Part shown: positions 55,505 to 64,000 of the stretch, one piece after another
Layout of the letters: every line of letters begins with the position of its first letter
Position numbering within the stretch: position 1 is the stretch's first letter
Assembly (NCBI RefSeq): GCF_012027395.1
Contig: NZ_SNUJ01000002.1
Span: forward strand, 248,001-312,000
Direction of reading: 5' to 3'
Length of the DNA: 64,000 bases
Source of the DNA: Thermococcus sp. LS1
GTDB lineage: Archaea > Methanobacteriota_B > Thermococci > Thermococcales > Thermococcaceae
Program-made: the position numbers and the translations under genes
Notes under the pieces: generated by a model
Seen by the model: the letters and a program-made list of their open reading frames with translations, nothing else
What the model was told of the DNA's origin: nothing
Database searches by the model: none

Positions 55505-55954
55505 TTATTTTTTGGCCAATTCTTCAACAAGCTCAGCAGCCTTCGGAAGGGCCTTCTCGACTTCCTCGCTCAGCTCCATGCCAAGGTCAATTTCCTTCGC
55601 AACGATCCCAATGAAGTGGATTTCAACGTTGGCGAGCCTCTCATCGAGTGCCATGAGGAGTTTGAGCCCGTCTATTGCCCCCATGAAGTGTGCACTCCTG
55701 ATTTCAGCCTTCAGCTTCTCGAAAACCTCCTCGCCGCTCACGTGGATTATTTCTCCCGGCTTGAACTTTTCGCTAAGTATGGCGTCGATGATTATGAGCC
55801 TTTCCTCTCCATTGTAATGGCTCTGGAGCATGAATATGTCTGTGCCAACTTCGAGAACGTTGTAACCTTTTTCCGCCAGAAGCCTGCCGACTTTCAGGCC
55901 GACGCCGTCGTCTTTCATCAGTTCGTTGCCAAGGGCGAGGATAAGGGTTCGCAT
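55505..55954 (-). CDS. Hydrogenase maturation protease
   Basis: 149 residues. The HycI/HyaD fold is marked by LALGNELMKDDGVGLKVGRLL (as LGNELMKDDGVGLKVGRLL, with Glu and Asp ligands for Ni at about 11 and 15-16), the second Asp in IIIDAILS and a His in SAHFMGAIDGL. It is expected to remove the C-terminal VVRL from the hydrogenase large subunit after Ni insertion. It is the last gene of the hyh operon, 49 nt after hyhL. Confidence 0.9.
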   Translation of the reverse strand: MRTLILALGNELMKDDGVGLKVGRLLAEKGYNVLEVGTDIFMLQSHYNGEERLIIIDAILSEKFKPGEIIHVSGEEVFEKLKAEIRSAHFMGAIDGLKLLMALDERLANVEIHFIGIVAKEIDLGMELSEEVEKALPKAAELVEELAKK

Positions 55955-56003
55955 TGCCTTAAACCTCCAAAGGAAAATAGGACAGGGGGATAAAAAGATA
56001 TGG

Positions 56004-57293
56004 CTAAAGCCTCACTACGTGCACCGAACAGGAAATGCACGGGTCGTAGGCCCTGACGACCATCTCGGTGAGATACTTCAGTCTCTCGGGGTCGTCGTTG
56101 TAGTGCTTCTCTGCCATCATGCGGACATGTACTTCCATCATGGCGAGATTGAAGGCTGTCGGCGTTATTATATCGGCGTAGGCTATCCTTCCGTCCTTCA
56201 CTTCGAGCGCGTAGACGAGGATTCCGCGCGGTGCCTCGGTGGTGCTGACACCGAAGCCGTCCTTTACAGCTACCTCGTCCCTCGGCCTTATCGGCCATTT
56301 AGCGAGGGCCTCGTCGATAAGGTCGATGCCCCTCTCCATGAAGTACACTAACTCAAGCGCTTGGGCGAGGTTGTTGGCGAAGGGGTTGGTTGGCCTGAGT
56401 AAGTCCTTGTGGCTCTCGTAGAGCTCCTTTGCCCTTCCGTAGAGCTTATCAGCATGGTTGACGACGCGCGATATGGCTCCCGTCATGAAGGGCTTCTCCC
56501 CGTTGTAGAAGCTGTGCTTGGCGAAGCTGTGCTCCACAACGCGCTCAACCATGTGTTTCTTGTAGTCCTCGCTCGGGAACTCGAAACCGTCGCTGACGCT
56601 TATGGCGTCGCCGTATATGCCATAGACGTCTCCCCTCGGCCTGACGGCCATATGGATTATCGGCCCCTCGACTTCCTCGTACTGCTCAAGCTTGGAGAAC
56701 AGCTCGAAGGTGTATTCTGCAAGTGGGAGGGCCTCCTGGAGCCTCTTCTTCATCTTCTCCAGCGTAGTCTTGTCGGGGAGCTTGCCAAAACCGCCCATGA
56801 CGACGTTTTCCTGGTGGATGGCCCTTGCACCGAGCTCGTCCATCATCCAGCTTCCGAGGTTCTTAAGGTCAAGGGCAATGTTGATCTCTTTCTTGTACTT
56901 GTCAAGCATTTTGAGCGGGTTGGAGTAGCCCATGTAATCTGGCAGGACGAGGAGGTAGAGGTGGAGTGCGTGGCTCTCTATCATGTCTCCAATGTAGAGA
57001 ACCTCCCTGAGGGCCTGTATTTCCTCGCGTACCTCAAAGCCAATTGCCTTTTCAGCCGCCTCAACGGCAGTGAGCTTGTGGGCTGCTGAACAGAAGGAGC
57101 ATATCCTAGGATAAACGGCCAAAGCCTCGTCGAGCTTCTTGCCGACGGTTATCGCCTCAAAGAACCTCGGGCCCTCAATGATGTTGAGCTTGACCTCCTT
57201 GACACCGTCGTCACCGACGATTATTTCAACGCCGCCTTTGCCCTCTACGCGAGCTATGTGATCGACGGTGATTGGAAGATAGAGGTTCTTCAT
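56004..57293 (-). CDS. hyhL: Soluble NiFe hydrogenase large (alpha) subunit
   Basis: 429 residues. The NiFe-binding cysteines are in [10 protein letters not shown] (about 60) and [13 protein letters not shown] at the end; the last four residues after the His are the part normally cleaved during maturation. The other motif is [14 protein letters not shown]. It belongs to group 3b cytosolic NADP-linked hydrogenases (sulfhydrogenase I of Pyrococcus). All four metal ligands are present, unlike mbxL. Confidence 0.96.
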   Translation of the reverse strand: MKNLYLPITVDHIARVEGKGGVEIIVGDDGVKEVKLNIIEGPRFFEAITVGKKLDEALAVYPRICSFCSAAHKLTAVEAAEKAIGFEVREEIQALREVLYIGDMIESHALHLYLLVLPDYMGYSNPLKMLDKYKKEINIALDLKNLGSWMMDELGARAIHQENVVMGGFGKLPDKTTLEKMKKRLQEALPLAEYTFELFSKLEQYEEVEGPIIHMAVRPRGDVYGIYGDAISVSDGFEFPSEDYKKHMVERVVEHSFAKHSFYNGEKPFMTGAISRVVNHADKLYGRAKELYESHKDLLRPTNPFANNLAQALELVYFMERGIDLIDEALAKWPIRPRDEVAVKDGFGVSTTEAPRGILVYALEVKDGRIAYADIITPTAFNLAMMEVHVRMMAEKHYNDDPERLKYLTEMVVRAYDPCISCSVHVVRL

Positions 57294-58081
57294 TCTTTCA
57301 CCTCCTGGAAGACCTTATCGACCATCTCCTCTAGCTTTGGATTGTGTGCGTTGAAAATCTTCATTCTTTCGAGGATTTCTTCCTTAGTGAGGCCCTTCTC
57401 CTTGAATGTCCTGGCCAGTGAGTCGAACCATGCAACATCGTAACCTATAGCTCCGCGGCAGCCAATGCACGCTATTCCATAGCTCGGACACCTTGCGTCG
57501 CAGCCCGCTCTCGTTATCGGGCCAAGGCACGGCTCGCCCTTCTCGATGAGGATGCATGGGTTGCCCTTCAGTCTGCACTCGAGGCAGACCGGGTAATCGA
57601 CGTCCTCCGGCCAAGAGCCAACGAGGAAGGTGCCTATGGCGTAGATGAAATCCTTCTTCTCTGGCGGACAGCCGTAGAGCTTGTAATCAACCTTGATGTA
57701 CTCCTCAACGGGCTTGGCCTTCTTCGGCTCGAACTTGACCTTTCCATCGCCGTAAACGATCTTCCAGAGCTCTTCGAGGCTCTTGTCCTTCTCCCAGCTC
57801 TGGACTCCGCCCTGCACTGCACAGGAGCCGACGGCAACTACTATCTTGGCATTCTCGCGTATCTTCTTGAGGAGCTCAATCTCTTCCTCCGTTGAAACGC
57901 TTCCCTCGATGAAGGCTATATCGACGGGTTCATCTTCACTGCTGTCACGGTCAAGCATGTACCAGCAGACGATTTCAGCGTTCGGGAGCAGCTGAAGTAT
58001 CTCGTCCATCATGGCGAACTGGAGCTGGCAGCCGTAGCATGAGGTAAGAGCGTAAAACCCTATGCGAACCTTCCTCTCCAT
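57290..58081 (-). CDS. hyhS: Soluble NiFe hydrogenase small (delta) subunit
   Basis: 263 residues from ATG 58081 (GAGGTGGTGGAG upstream). The proximal cluster ligands are in [16 protein letters not shown] (about 12-27), [14 protein letters not shown] (about 90) and [11 protein letters not shown]; a C-terminal ferredoxin-like region [35 protein letters not shown] (as [11 protein letters not shown] and [15 protein letters not shown]) carries further clusters. It passes electrons between the NiFe site and the beta/gamma subunits. Confidence 0.95.
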   Translation of the reverse strand: MERKVRIGFYALTSCYGCQLQFAMMDEILQLLPNAEIVCWYMLDRDSSEDEPVDIAFIEGSVSTEEEIELLKKIRENAKIVVAVGSCAVQGGVQSWEKDKSLEELWKIVYGDGKVKFEPKKAKPVEEYIKVDYKLYGCPPEKKDFIYAIGTFLVGSWPEDVDYPVCLECRLKGNPCILIEKGEPCLGPITRAGCDARCPSYGIACIGCRGAIGYDVAWFDSLARTFKEKGLTKEEILERMKIFNAHNPKLEEMVDKVFQEVKE

Positions 58082-58091
58082 CTCCACCACC

Positions 58092-58967
58092 TCAGTCCAG
58101 CAGTCCTGGCGTTGATACTATGTCGAAGTACGTGAAAACCGGTCCATCTCTGCAGACGTACTTCCAGCTCGTACTCGTTCCGACGTTGCAGTGGCCGCAC
58201 TTGCCTATTCCACACTTCATTTTCCTTTCCAGCGTTACATAGATGTTCTCGGGGCGGTAACCGTAATTGATGAGCGCCTCGAAGACAGCCTTGTACATCC
58301 TAGGTGGACCGCAGACAGCTATTGCGGTATTCTTCGGGTTGGTATTGGCCTCGACGATGAAGTTCTGCGGCCTTCCGTGCCGGCCCGGCCAGTCCGGGTC
58401 TCTGGTTACGCTCTGGATTATCTTGACGTTCTCGGCCTCTGCGAGGTCTTTCATCGCTTCAAGTTCCTTGTAGAAGAGGAGGTCCTTTCCGTAGCGGGCA
58501 GTGTTGATGAAGGTTATGTTTCCGTACTTCCAGCGGTTGTCCATGGCGTAGAGGAAGACGCTCCTGAGTGGGGCCGTTCCCAATCCCGCGGCGATGAGGA
58601 GCAAGTCCATTCCTTCCCACTCATCGACAGGGAAACCGTTTCCGTACGGCCCGCGGACAAGGACAGTGTCACCCGGCTTGAGCTTGTGAACGACGGTTGT
58701 GACTCTTCCCGCTTTCCTAATACAGAGCTCGAAGAATCCTCTCTTCATGGGGGACGAGCAGATGCTTATCGGGACTTCACCAACACCGGGTATGGTGAGC
58801 TGAACGAACTGTCCTGGCTTGAAGGTCCAGTTCTCGGCTATCTCTGGATCTTCAAACCTGAATAGAAAGAGCTTCTCCTTTTCCGTTAGCTGATACACCC
58901 TGAGAACCTTGACCCTGTCGAGGACGTAGGGATTGTCGTGGCACATGCAGACGTGAGCCTCGCTCAT
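58092..58967 (-). CDS. hyhG: Soluble hydrogenase gamma subunit (FAD/NADP oxidoreductase)
   Basis: 291 residues. FAD-binding [10 protein letters not shown] (about 50) and PISICSSP, nucleotide-binding [17 protein letters not shown] (about 120), 2Fe-2S ligands [12 protein letters not shown] and YVCRDGP near the end. It is the diaphorase subunit that exchanges electrons with NADP(H). Confidence 0.95.
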   Translation of the reverse strand: MSEAHVCMCHDNPYVLDRVKVLRVYQLTEKEKLFLFRFEDPEIAENWTFKPGQFVQLTIPGVGEVPISICSSPMKRGFFELCIRKAGRVTTVVHKLKPGDTVLVRGPYGNGFPVDEWEGMDLLLIAAGLGTAPLRSVFLYAMDNRWKYGNITFINTARYGKDLLFYKELEAMKDLAEAENVKIIQSVTRDPDWPGRHGRPQNFIVEANTNPKNTAIAVCGPPRMYKAVFEALINYGYRPENIYVTLERKMKCGIGKCGHCNVGTSTSWKYVCRDGPVFTYFDIVSTPGLLD

Positions 58968-60067
58968 ATGTCCTCACCTCTAATGTTGTTGGCATATGCA
59001 AAACCTTTCTTCGGAATTTCTTCGCTCAGCTCGGACGGGCAGGATGGGTCCTCCAATCCAGCTATAATTCTGAGGTTCTTCACGAAATCAATGCCCGCCG
59101 GACAGAAAGCAGTACATCTTCCACAGCCGACACAGAAGTTGATTCCAAGCGTCCAGTGGAATGACATCTTACAGAGATAGCGGTTTATGAAGCGGTCCTT
59201 CTTCGTCGGCCTGAAGTTGTGACCGCCCGCGACCAGTCCGTGGCTCCTGAACTTACATGAGTCCCAGCGCCTCTCCCTGTATCCTGTGTCCCCGTCGAGG
59301 TTGACGATGTCCTGGACTTCATAGCAGCGGCAGGTCGGGCATACTGTGCTGCAGTTGCCGCAGGCGAAGCACTTCTCGGCCTCCTTCTCCCAGAGCGGGT
59401 GCTCCATCTCCAGCTCGAGGAGGTAGTGGATGTTGTCCCACTCCTCATGATACCTGAAAGCCTGGGCGCGCTTCCTCTCGAACTCCCTGAAGTTGCAGAT
59501 GTCCTCCTGTGTGACTTCAGTGAAGAGCTTGATGTTCTTGTCGACTATCCTATGGCCTGTAGGGGTTCCTATCCTTATCAGCCAGCCGTCAGGGAGCTCG
59601 TGGAAGAACAGATCAAAGCCATCATGCTCGAAGTCCGTCCTGAGCAGGTTGCAGAAGCAGTACTCGTCGGGCATGCAGCTTATACCGAGGATTATGCCTT
59701 TTTCACGCCTGACTTTGTAGTACTTGTCTGGGTACTCATCCAGATATACGCTGTCGAGTATCTTCAGGCCGTATATGTCACAGGCGTGGAGACCGAAAAG
59801 GACGAAGGGCTCGACTTCGGGAATTACTTCCTTATACTCTGCCTTTGAGATGCTGAACTCGAACATCTTCTCCCTTGGTGCGAAGAAGAACTTCTTCGGC
59901 GGCATCAGGGTTCTCGTGTAGTTGAATTCAATCTTTCTAACGTCGTCAATTTCTCTAAAATCATAGAACTGATCAGAAATTTTCACTGGGGCGTACAGCT
60001 TTCCGAGGTTTTTTAGTCTTTCTAAAAATTCATATGTATTTTCTTTTGGAAGCTTGACGTATCTCAT
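58964..60067 (-). CDS. hyhB: Soluble hydrogenase beta subunit (Fe-S protein)
   Basis: 367 residues. Two 4Fe-4S motifs: [21 protein letters not shown] (as [17 protein letters not shown], about 233-249) and [17 protein letters not shown] (about 315-331). The N-terminal domain is of the hydrogenase/sulfur reductase beta type. It is the first gene of the operon hyhB-G-S-L-protease, with overlaps of 4 nt between B/G and S/L. Confidence 0.95.
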   Translation of the reverse strand: MRYVKLPKENTYEFLERLKNLGKLYAPVKISDQFYDFREIDDVRKIEFNYTRTLMPPKKFFFAPREKMFEFSISKAEYKEVIPEVEPFVLFGLHACDIYGLKILDSVYLDEYPDKYYKVRREKGIILGISCMPDEYCFCNLLRTDFEHDGFDLFFHELPDGWLIRIGTPTGHRIVDKNIKLFTEVTQEDICNFREFERKRAQAFRYHEEWDNIHYLLELEMEHPLWEKEAEKCFACGNCSTVCPTCRCYEVQDIVNLDGDTGYRERRWDSCKFRSHGLVAGGHNFRPTKKDRFINRYLCKMSFHWTLGINFCVGCGRCTAFCPAGIDFVKNLRIIAGLEDPSCPSELSEEIPKKGFAYANNIRGEDI

Positions 60068-60148
60068 ATTACCACCCCCTCAATGGACATAAATTTACGC
60101 GTGCTCATGTTTGTTCCCTCAGTCTCGGCTTGGTAGATAGATAAAAAA

Positions 60149-60161
60149 GCGTTTTTAAACC
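60149..60161 (-). promoter_or_regulatory. TATA box of the hydrogenase operon
   Basis: GGGTTTAAAAACG on the minus strand, about 85 nt before hyhB. A SurR-like site lies directly upstream (60173-60189). Confidence 0.5.
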
Positions 60162-60172
60162 CGGAAATTGTA

Positions 60173-60189
60173 AACCAAAGGTTAAAACT
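60173..60189. promoter_or_regulatory. SurR-like site before the hydrogenase TATA box
   Basis: On the minus strand AGTTTTAACCTTTGGTT. It keeps AAC-n5-GTT of the SurR consensus GTT-n3-AAC-n5-GTT, while the first half is AGT instead of GTT. It sits upstream of the TATA box, the place for activation, which is the known action of SurR on hydrogenase operons. The 372-nt gap 60068-60439 holds only control elements. Confidence 0.5.
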
Positions 60190-60334
60190 CTTTTGTTTGG
60201 TTAGAATGTTTAGGGATAACAAAAATGTTGGATGTAATAATGTCCTTTTTAGCTGTTTCCAGAACAATATGAATCATTGTAGTCCGTTTTAGGCCATTAT
60301 AGTCGTATAAAGCTTCTAATCAACTAATGGAGCA

Positions 60335-60351
60335 GTGTTGAACCTTTAGTT
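60335..60351. promoter_or_regulatory. SurR-like site before the formate transporter promoter
   Basis: GTGTTGAACCTTTAGTT fits GTT-n3-AAC-n5-GTT with one change in the first half. It is 24 nt upstream of the TATA element at 60375-60382. Confidence 0.45.
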
Positions 60352-60367
60352 TGGAAAAGGCCGTTAA

Positions 60368-60382
60368 AAAAACGTTTTTAAG
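60368..60382 (+). promoter_or_regulatory. Promoter dyad AAAAACGTTTTT with TATA element before the formate transporter gene
   Basis: A perfect 12-bp palindrome (60368-60379) runs into TTTTTAAG, the probable TATA box, about 60 nt before the start codon. It could be only a strong TATA region or a regulator site. Confidence 0.45.
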
Positions 60383-60439
60383 CAAACCCATTTAATACCG
60401 GAATGAACATATTAAAACATATAACATAAGGTGATGTGT

Positions 60440-61426
60440 ATGGTACATAATAATTCATCCGTGCTGTATAATGCTCATGAGGCTGTGGATGTGTGCTCAA
60501 ACGTTGGCTGCGCCAAGACCAAGGCCACTCCATCGAGGTTGCTCTTTGCAGGTTTCATGGCGGGCGCATACATAGCCTTCGGATTCATTTTCGCCATAGT
60601 TGCGAGTGCGAGCTTCCACCCGACTCTGGGAACGTTTCCGAACCTCTCGCTCTTCAAGCTACTCCTGGGTGCAGTTTTCCCAGTCGGTCTCATAGCCGTC
60701 CTTCTCGGCGGTGCGGACCTCTGGACCGGCAACGCCCACATAGTAACACTTTCAAAGATGACGGGCAGGGCGAGCGTGAAGGATGTGCTCTACAACTGGA
60801 TCGGCAGCTACACCGGCAATTTCATAGGCTCGGTCTTCTTGGCATTCTTGGCGGTTTACGGAACGGGTCTCATGGCAGGCGGTTTGTTCAAGGACGTTCT
60901 GATAGGCATCGGCAACTACAAGGTCGCGCTTACTCCATGGAAGGCCTTCTGGCTGGGAATAGGCTGTAACTGGCTTGTGAACGTGGCGATATGGCTCTAC
61001 ATTCGCGCTAAAGACACTGCCGGAAAGGTAATCGTAACCTGGTTCCCGATCTTCGCCTTCGTTGCCATAGGTTTTGAGCACAGCATAGCCAACATGTGGG
61101 CCATAAGCGCCAGCATATTTGCCTCGGAGGGTGCGATAAGCTGGGTCCAGTTCTTCCACAACATAATCCCCGTCACGATAGGAAATGCTATTGGAGGCTT
61201 TCTCTTCGTGGGCTTCTACCACTGGTTCCTCGCTGACGGCAGAAACGCCCTTAAAGAGCTGATCGACTTTGTCGAGGTGCTGGTACTCTTCGTTGTTATC
61301 ATGGTGCTTATCCCGGCGGGAATAGCCTATGTCCTCAGCGGTCTCGGAAGCATTGCCATATGGGCAGTGCCAGTTGCAATATCCCTCTATGGAATAGCGG
61401 TCACATATCTCGTGAGAAGAAAATGA
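60440..61426 (+). CDS. Formate/nitrite transporter family (FocA-type) channel
   Basis: 328 residues from ATG 60440 (AAGGTGATGTGT upstream); earlier starts at 60431 and 60434 are possible. There are six main membrane segments plus extra hydrophobic C-terminal helices. The FNT motifs are FMAGAYIAFGFIFAIVASAS, LLGGADLWTGNAHIVTLSKM, GCNWLVNVAIWLYIRAK and the final VTIGNAIGGFLFVGFYHWF. It moves formate (or a related monovalent acid). It is followed 67 nt later by formate dehydrogenase. Confidence 0.9.
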   Translation: MVHNNSSVLYNAHEAVDVCSNVGCAKTKATPSRLLFAGFMAGAYIAFGFIFAIVASASFHPTLGTFPNLSLFKLLLGAVFPVGLIAVLLGGADLWTGNAHIVTLSKMTGRASVKDVLYNWIGSYTGNFIGSVFLAFLAVYGTGLMAGGLFKDVLIGIGNYKVALTPWKAFWLGIGCNWLVNVAIWLYIRAKDTAGKVIVTWFPIFAFVAIGFEHSIANMWAISASIFASEGAISWVQFFHNIIPVTIGNAIGGFLFVGFYHWFLADGRNALKELIDFVEVLVLFVVIMVLIPAGIAYVLSGLGSIAIWAVPVAISLYGIAVTYLVRRK

Positions 61427-61493
61427 AATCGGCTTTCAATCGACTTTCAAAACCTTATTATACTATGAAAGAGTAAGCGAGGTGGTGGTAAGA

Positions 61494-63536
61494 ATGGAGG
61501 AGTTCAAGATTGGCCTGTGCCCGTACTGTGGAATGGGGTGCAGGTTTTACATAAAGACTCTTAACGGGCAGCCCATAGGAATAGAGCCGTATCCCGGTGG
61601 TGTTAATGAAGGAAAGCTCTGTCCAAAGGGTGTCGCCGCCGTTGACTTCCTCAGACACGAGGATAGGCTGAAAAAGCCGCTCAAGAGAACTGAAAACGGC
61701 TTCGTCGAGATAAGCTGGGAACAGGCGATAAAGGAAATCGCTGAAAAGCTTCTGGAGATACGCGAGAAGTACGGGCCGGATGCGCTGGGCTTCTTCTCAA
61801 GTGCTCGCTGTTCCAACGAGGAGAACTACCTCCTGCAGAAAATAGCTCGCCTTCTGGGCACCAACAACGTTGATCACTGCGCAAGGCTCTGTCATGCCTC
61901 AACGGTCGTCGGTCTTGCTCAGACAGTTGGCGCCGCTGCTCAGAGTGGCTCCTACACGGACATACCCAAGGCCAAGGTACTCCTGATATGGGGATACAAT
62001 CCGTCCGAAACCCACCCAGTTCTTATGCGCTACATCCTCCGCGCAAGGGACAACGGGGCCAAGATAATCGTCGTAGATCCGAGGAAGACAAGGACTGTCT
62101 GGTTCGCCGATATGCACCTCCAGCTTAAGCCTGGAACAGACATAGCCCTAGCCAACGCCATGATGCACGTCATCATTGAGGAAAGGCTCTATGACAGGGA
62201 GTTCATCATGAACCGGACGAAGGGTTTTGAGAAGCTCATAGCGGTTGTCCAGAAGTATACACCAGAATATGCCGAGAAAATAACCGGTGTTCCAGCCAAG
62301 CTCATCAGAGAAGCCGCTATAACCTTTGCTACTGCAGGACGGGGCATCGTGATGTGGGCGATGGGACTGACGCAGCACGTCACTGGGGCGGCCAACGTTA
62401 AGGCCCTCGCCGATCTGGCTCTAATCTGTGGCTACGTCGGAAGAGAAGGAACCGGCCTCTTTCCGATGCGCGGTCAGAACAACGTTCAGGGAGCCTGTGA
62501 CATGGCGGCCTTGCCAAACGTCTTTCCTGGCTATCAGAAAGTAACTGACGACGAAAAGAGGAAGCGAGTGGCGGAAATTTGGGGCGTTGAAGATCTGCCC
62601 TCGAAGCCGGGCCTTACCATTCCAGAGATGATTGATGCAGCTGCTAAAGGCGAGCTGAAGGCGCTCTACATAATGGGCGAGAATCCAATTGTGAGCGATC
62701 CGAACACAGAGCACGTTATCGAGGCTCTCAAGAACCTCGAACTCCTCGTTGTTCAAGATATATTCCTCACCGAAACGGCCGAGCTGGCTCACTACGTGCT
62801 CCCAGCCGCTGCATACGCCGAGAAGGAGGGCTCATTCACCGCGAGCGAGAGGCGCGTTCAGTGGAACTTCAAGGCGATTGAGCCACCCGGGGAAGCCAAA
62901 CCAGACTGGGTGATACTGACGATGCTCGGAAAGGCTCTTGGCCTGCCAAAGTTCGACTACTCAGACGTTGAAGATATTACGAGAGAGATAACCCTCGTTG
63001 CTCCGCAGTACCGTGGGATAACCTCCGAAAGGCTCAAGCGTGAGGTTATGGGTGTGCAGTGGCCGTGCCCAAGCGAGGATCACCCTGGAACGCCGAGGCT
63101 GCACGTCGAGCGCTTCGCCACCCCTGACGGAAAGGCCAACATAATTCCCGTAGAGTTCAAGCCACCCGCAGAAGAACCCGATGAGGAGTACCCGTTCATA
63201 CTGACAACATTCCGCATCGTCGGCCAGTACCACACACTCACGATGAGCAACAGGAGTGAAAGCCTGAAGAAGCGCTGGTCTAGCCCGTACGCCCAGATAA
63301 GTCCGGAAGATGCAAAGAAGATGGGTATACAAGATGGTGAGATGATAAGGATAGTTACGAGACGTGGAAGTTACACCTGCAGGGCGGCCGTTACTGAGGA
63401 TGTTCCGGAGGGAGTGATCGCAGTTCCGTGGCACTGGGGAGCTAACATACTCACCAACGACGCCCTCGATCCAGAGGCGAAGATTCCCGAGCTGAAGGTG
63501 GCCGTCTGTAGGGTGGAGAAAATCGGGGGGTGCTGA
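61494..63536 (+). CDS. fdhA: Formate dehydrogenase catalytic subunit (Mo/W-bis-MGD)
   Basis: 680 residues from ATG 61494 (GAGGTGGTGGTAAGA upstream). N-terminal 4Fe-4S motif CPYCGMGCRF and KLCPKGVAAVDF (about 9-60). The active-site metal ligand is Cys in DHCARLCHASTVVGLAQT (about 133), in place of the selenocysteine of some enzymes, with the usual His next to it. The molybdopterin domains follow (WGYNPSETHPVLMRYI; FPMRGQNNVQGACDMAALPN; ENPIVSDPNTEHV) and the C-terminal domain has YHTLTMSNRSESLKKRW. It oxidises formate and probably passes electrons to the next ferredoxin protein and the soluble hydrogenase. Confidence 0.94.
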   Translation: MEEFKIGLCPYCGMGCRFYIKTLNGQPIGIEPYPGGVNEGKLCPKGVAAVDFLRHEDRLKKPLKRTENGFVEISWEQAIKEIAEKLLEIREKYGPDALGFFSSARCSNEENYLLQKIARLLGTNNVDHCARLCHASTVVGLAQTVGAAAQSGSYTDIPKAKVLLIWGYNPSETHPVLMRYILRARDNGAKIIVVDPRKTRTVWFADMHLQLKPGTDIALANAMMHVIIEERLYDREFIMNRTKGFEKLIAVVQKYTPEYAEKITGVPAKLIREAAITFATAGRGIVMWAMGLTQHVTGAANVKALADLALICGYVGREGTGLFPMRGQNNVQGACDMAALPNVFPGYQKVTDDEKRKRVAEIWGVEDLPSKPGLTIPEMIDAAAKGELKALYIMGENPIVSDPNTEHVIEALKNLELLVVQDIFLTETAELAHYVLPAAAYAEKEGSFTASERRVQWNFKAIEPPGEAKPDWVILTMLGKALGLPKFDYSDVEDITREITLVAPQYRGITSERLKREVMGVQWPCPSEDHPGTPRLHVERFATPDGKANIIPVEFKPPAEEPDEEYPFILTTFRIVGQYHTLTMSNRSESLKKRWSSPYAQISPEDAKKMGIQDGEMIRIVTRRGSYTCRAAVTEDVPEGVIAVPWHWGANILTNDALDPEAKIPELKVAVCRVEKIGGC

Positions 63537-63538
63537 AA

Positions 63539-64000
63539 ATGGAGAAAAAGCTGTTTATAAACCTCGGGCGCTGCATTGCCTGCCGCGCCTGCGAGGTAGC
63601 CTGTGAGAAGGAGCACGGAATTTCATTCATCACGGTCTACGAGTTCAGGGACATAGCGGTTCCCCTTAACTGCCGCCACTGTGAGAAGGCTCCGTGTATC
63701 GAAGTCTGCCCAACGAAGGCCATCTACCGCGACGAAGATGGCGCAGTTGTGATAGACGAGTCCAAGTGTATCGGCTGCTACATGTGTTCGGCCGTCTGCC
63801 CCTACGCGATTCCGATAGTTGACCCGATAAAGGAGCTGGCTGTGAAGTGTGACCTATGTGCCGAAAGAAGGAAGGAGGGCAGAGATCCGCTCTGCGCTGC
63901 GGTCTGTCCCACCGATGCGATAATCTACGCTGACCTCAACGAGCTGATGGAGGAGAAGAGGAGGCGCAAGGCCGAGCGCATCGTCGAAGCCCAGAGGAAG
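63539..64000 (+). CDS. 4Fe-4S ferredoxin-type electron-transfer protein, C-terminus beyond the window
   Basis: At least 154 residues from ATG 63539, two nt after the fdhA stop. Four cluster motifs are visible: CIACRACEVACEKEHG (about 12-27), CRHCEKAPCIEVCPTKAI (about 45-62), CIGCYMCSAVCPYAIPI (about 77-93) and CDLCAERRKEGRDPLCAAVCPTDA (as CDLCAER and PLCAAVCPTDA). This is the HydN/FdhB type with 16 Cys for four clusters. It is the electron carrier from formate dehydrogenase. The C-terminal tail has a charged helix at the window edge. Confidence 0.93.
   Translation, partial: MEKKLFINLGRCIACRACEVACEKEHGISFITVYEFRDIAVPLNCRHCEKAPCIEVCPTKAIYRDEDGAVVIDESKCIGCYMCSAVCPYAIPIVDPIKELAVKCDLCAERRKEGRDPLCAAVCPTDAIIYADLNELMEEKRRRKAERIVEAQRK

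Noticed and set aside
60368-60379. AAAAACGTTTTT as a distinct regulator site
   Set aside because: A palindrome of A and T runs with CG in the centre can arise by chance in an A/T-rich promoter; kept only as part of the promoter description.
61880-61910. Selenocysteine site in formate dehydrogenase
   Set aside because: The active-site position is a TGT cysteine codon (DHCARLCHAST); there is no in-frame TGA, so no recoding is needed.

Overview
The window is a stretch of a euryarchaeal chromosome from the order Thermococcales, most likely Thermococcus. The evidence is the gene content: an Mbx/MBS sulfur-respiration complex, a soluble tetrameric NiFe hydrogenase, SurR-type operators, the GAN/RecJ-like nuclease, archaeal LonB without an intein, aRF1, eS1 and uS15, and a mevalonate-phosphate dehydratase. 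Other archaeal marks are A/T-rich TATA boxes 25-30 nt before transcription starts, GGTG-type ribosome binding sites, an intronless initiator tRNA and C/D box sRNA genes. Genes are packed with 4-nt overlaps on both strands.

Layout. 1-6613 holds a putative redox or nitrosative-stress locus: an HTH regulator with a Cys/His tail, hybrid cluster protein, a DUF2249-DUF1858 protein, a DUF438-hemerythrin-PAS protein, a cupin and a degenerate M24 protein. It is tied together by a near-perfect palindrome, ATGACAYGTGTCAT, in the control regions. 6152-10058 has an Lrp regulator, a class III aminotransferase/racemase, an NCS2 nucleobase permease and a DUF996 membrane protein. 10144-19940 is a 13-gene mbx operon read leftward, with two SurR-type sites upstream. 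20215-29505 contains an ACT regulator, a radical SAM/TRAM protein, an exported-protein gene broken by an in-frame TAG, wecB/wecC, a DUF354 protein, SpoIIM-like and LplB-like proteins, and argS.

29550-39373 carries the most striking structure. A dapA-family gene and a site-2 protease gene have exchanged halves at the two ends of an 8.8 kb segment, in frame, at a shared GAG. This is exactly what one inversion with breakpoints inside both genes would produce (or an assembly error would mimic). The segment holds an HTH regulator, two mini type-IV-pilin-like proteins, an A+T-rich pair of membrane glycosyltransferase-type genes, HEAT and BofA proteins, aRF1, and a structured IS200/IS605-like remnant.

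39418-46915 has the two phosphomevalonate dehydratase subunits and tRNA-Met(i), followed by a LAGLIDADG endonuclease whose stop codon lies in the tRNA. Next come a second endonuclease fragment, a duplicated uS15 promoter/leader, a pilin-signal/lamin-tail protein, and the uS15-GAN-Pcc1-eS1-THUMP/SPOUT group. 46951-55483 contains two C/D box sRNA genes, DUF92, Lrp, MazG, ArsR, JAMM, RidA, DUF2666, lonB and sufC/sufB.

55505-64000 is a divergent pair. Leftward is the soluble hydrogenase operon hyhBGSL plus a maturation protease. Rightward are a formate transporter, a cysteine-type formate dehydrogenase and the start of a poly-ferredoxin protein. Together these look like a formate/NADP/H2 interconversion module, with weaker SurR-like sites in the shared control region. 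Mbx and this module are the two sides of the sulfur/hydrogen switch of Thermococcales.
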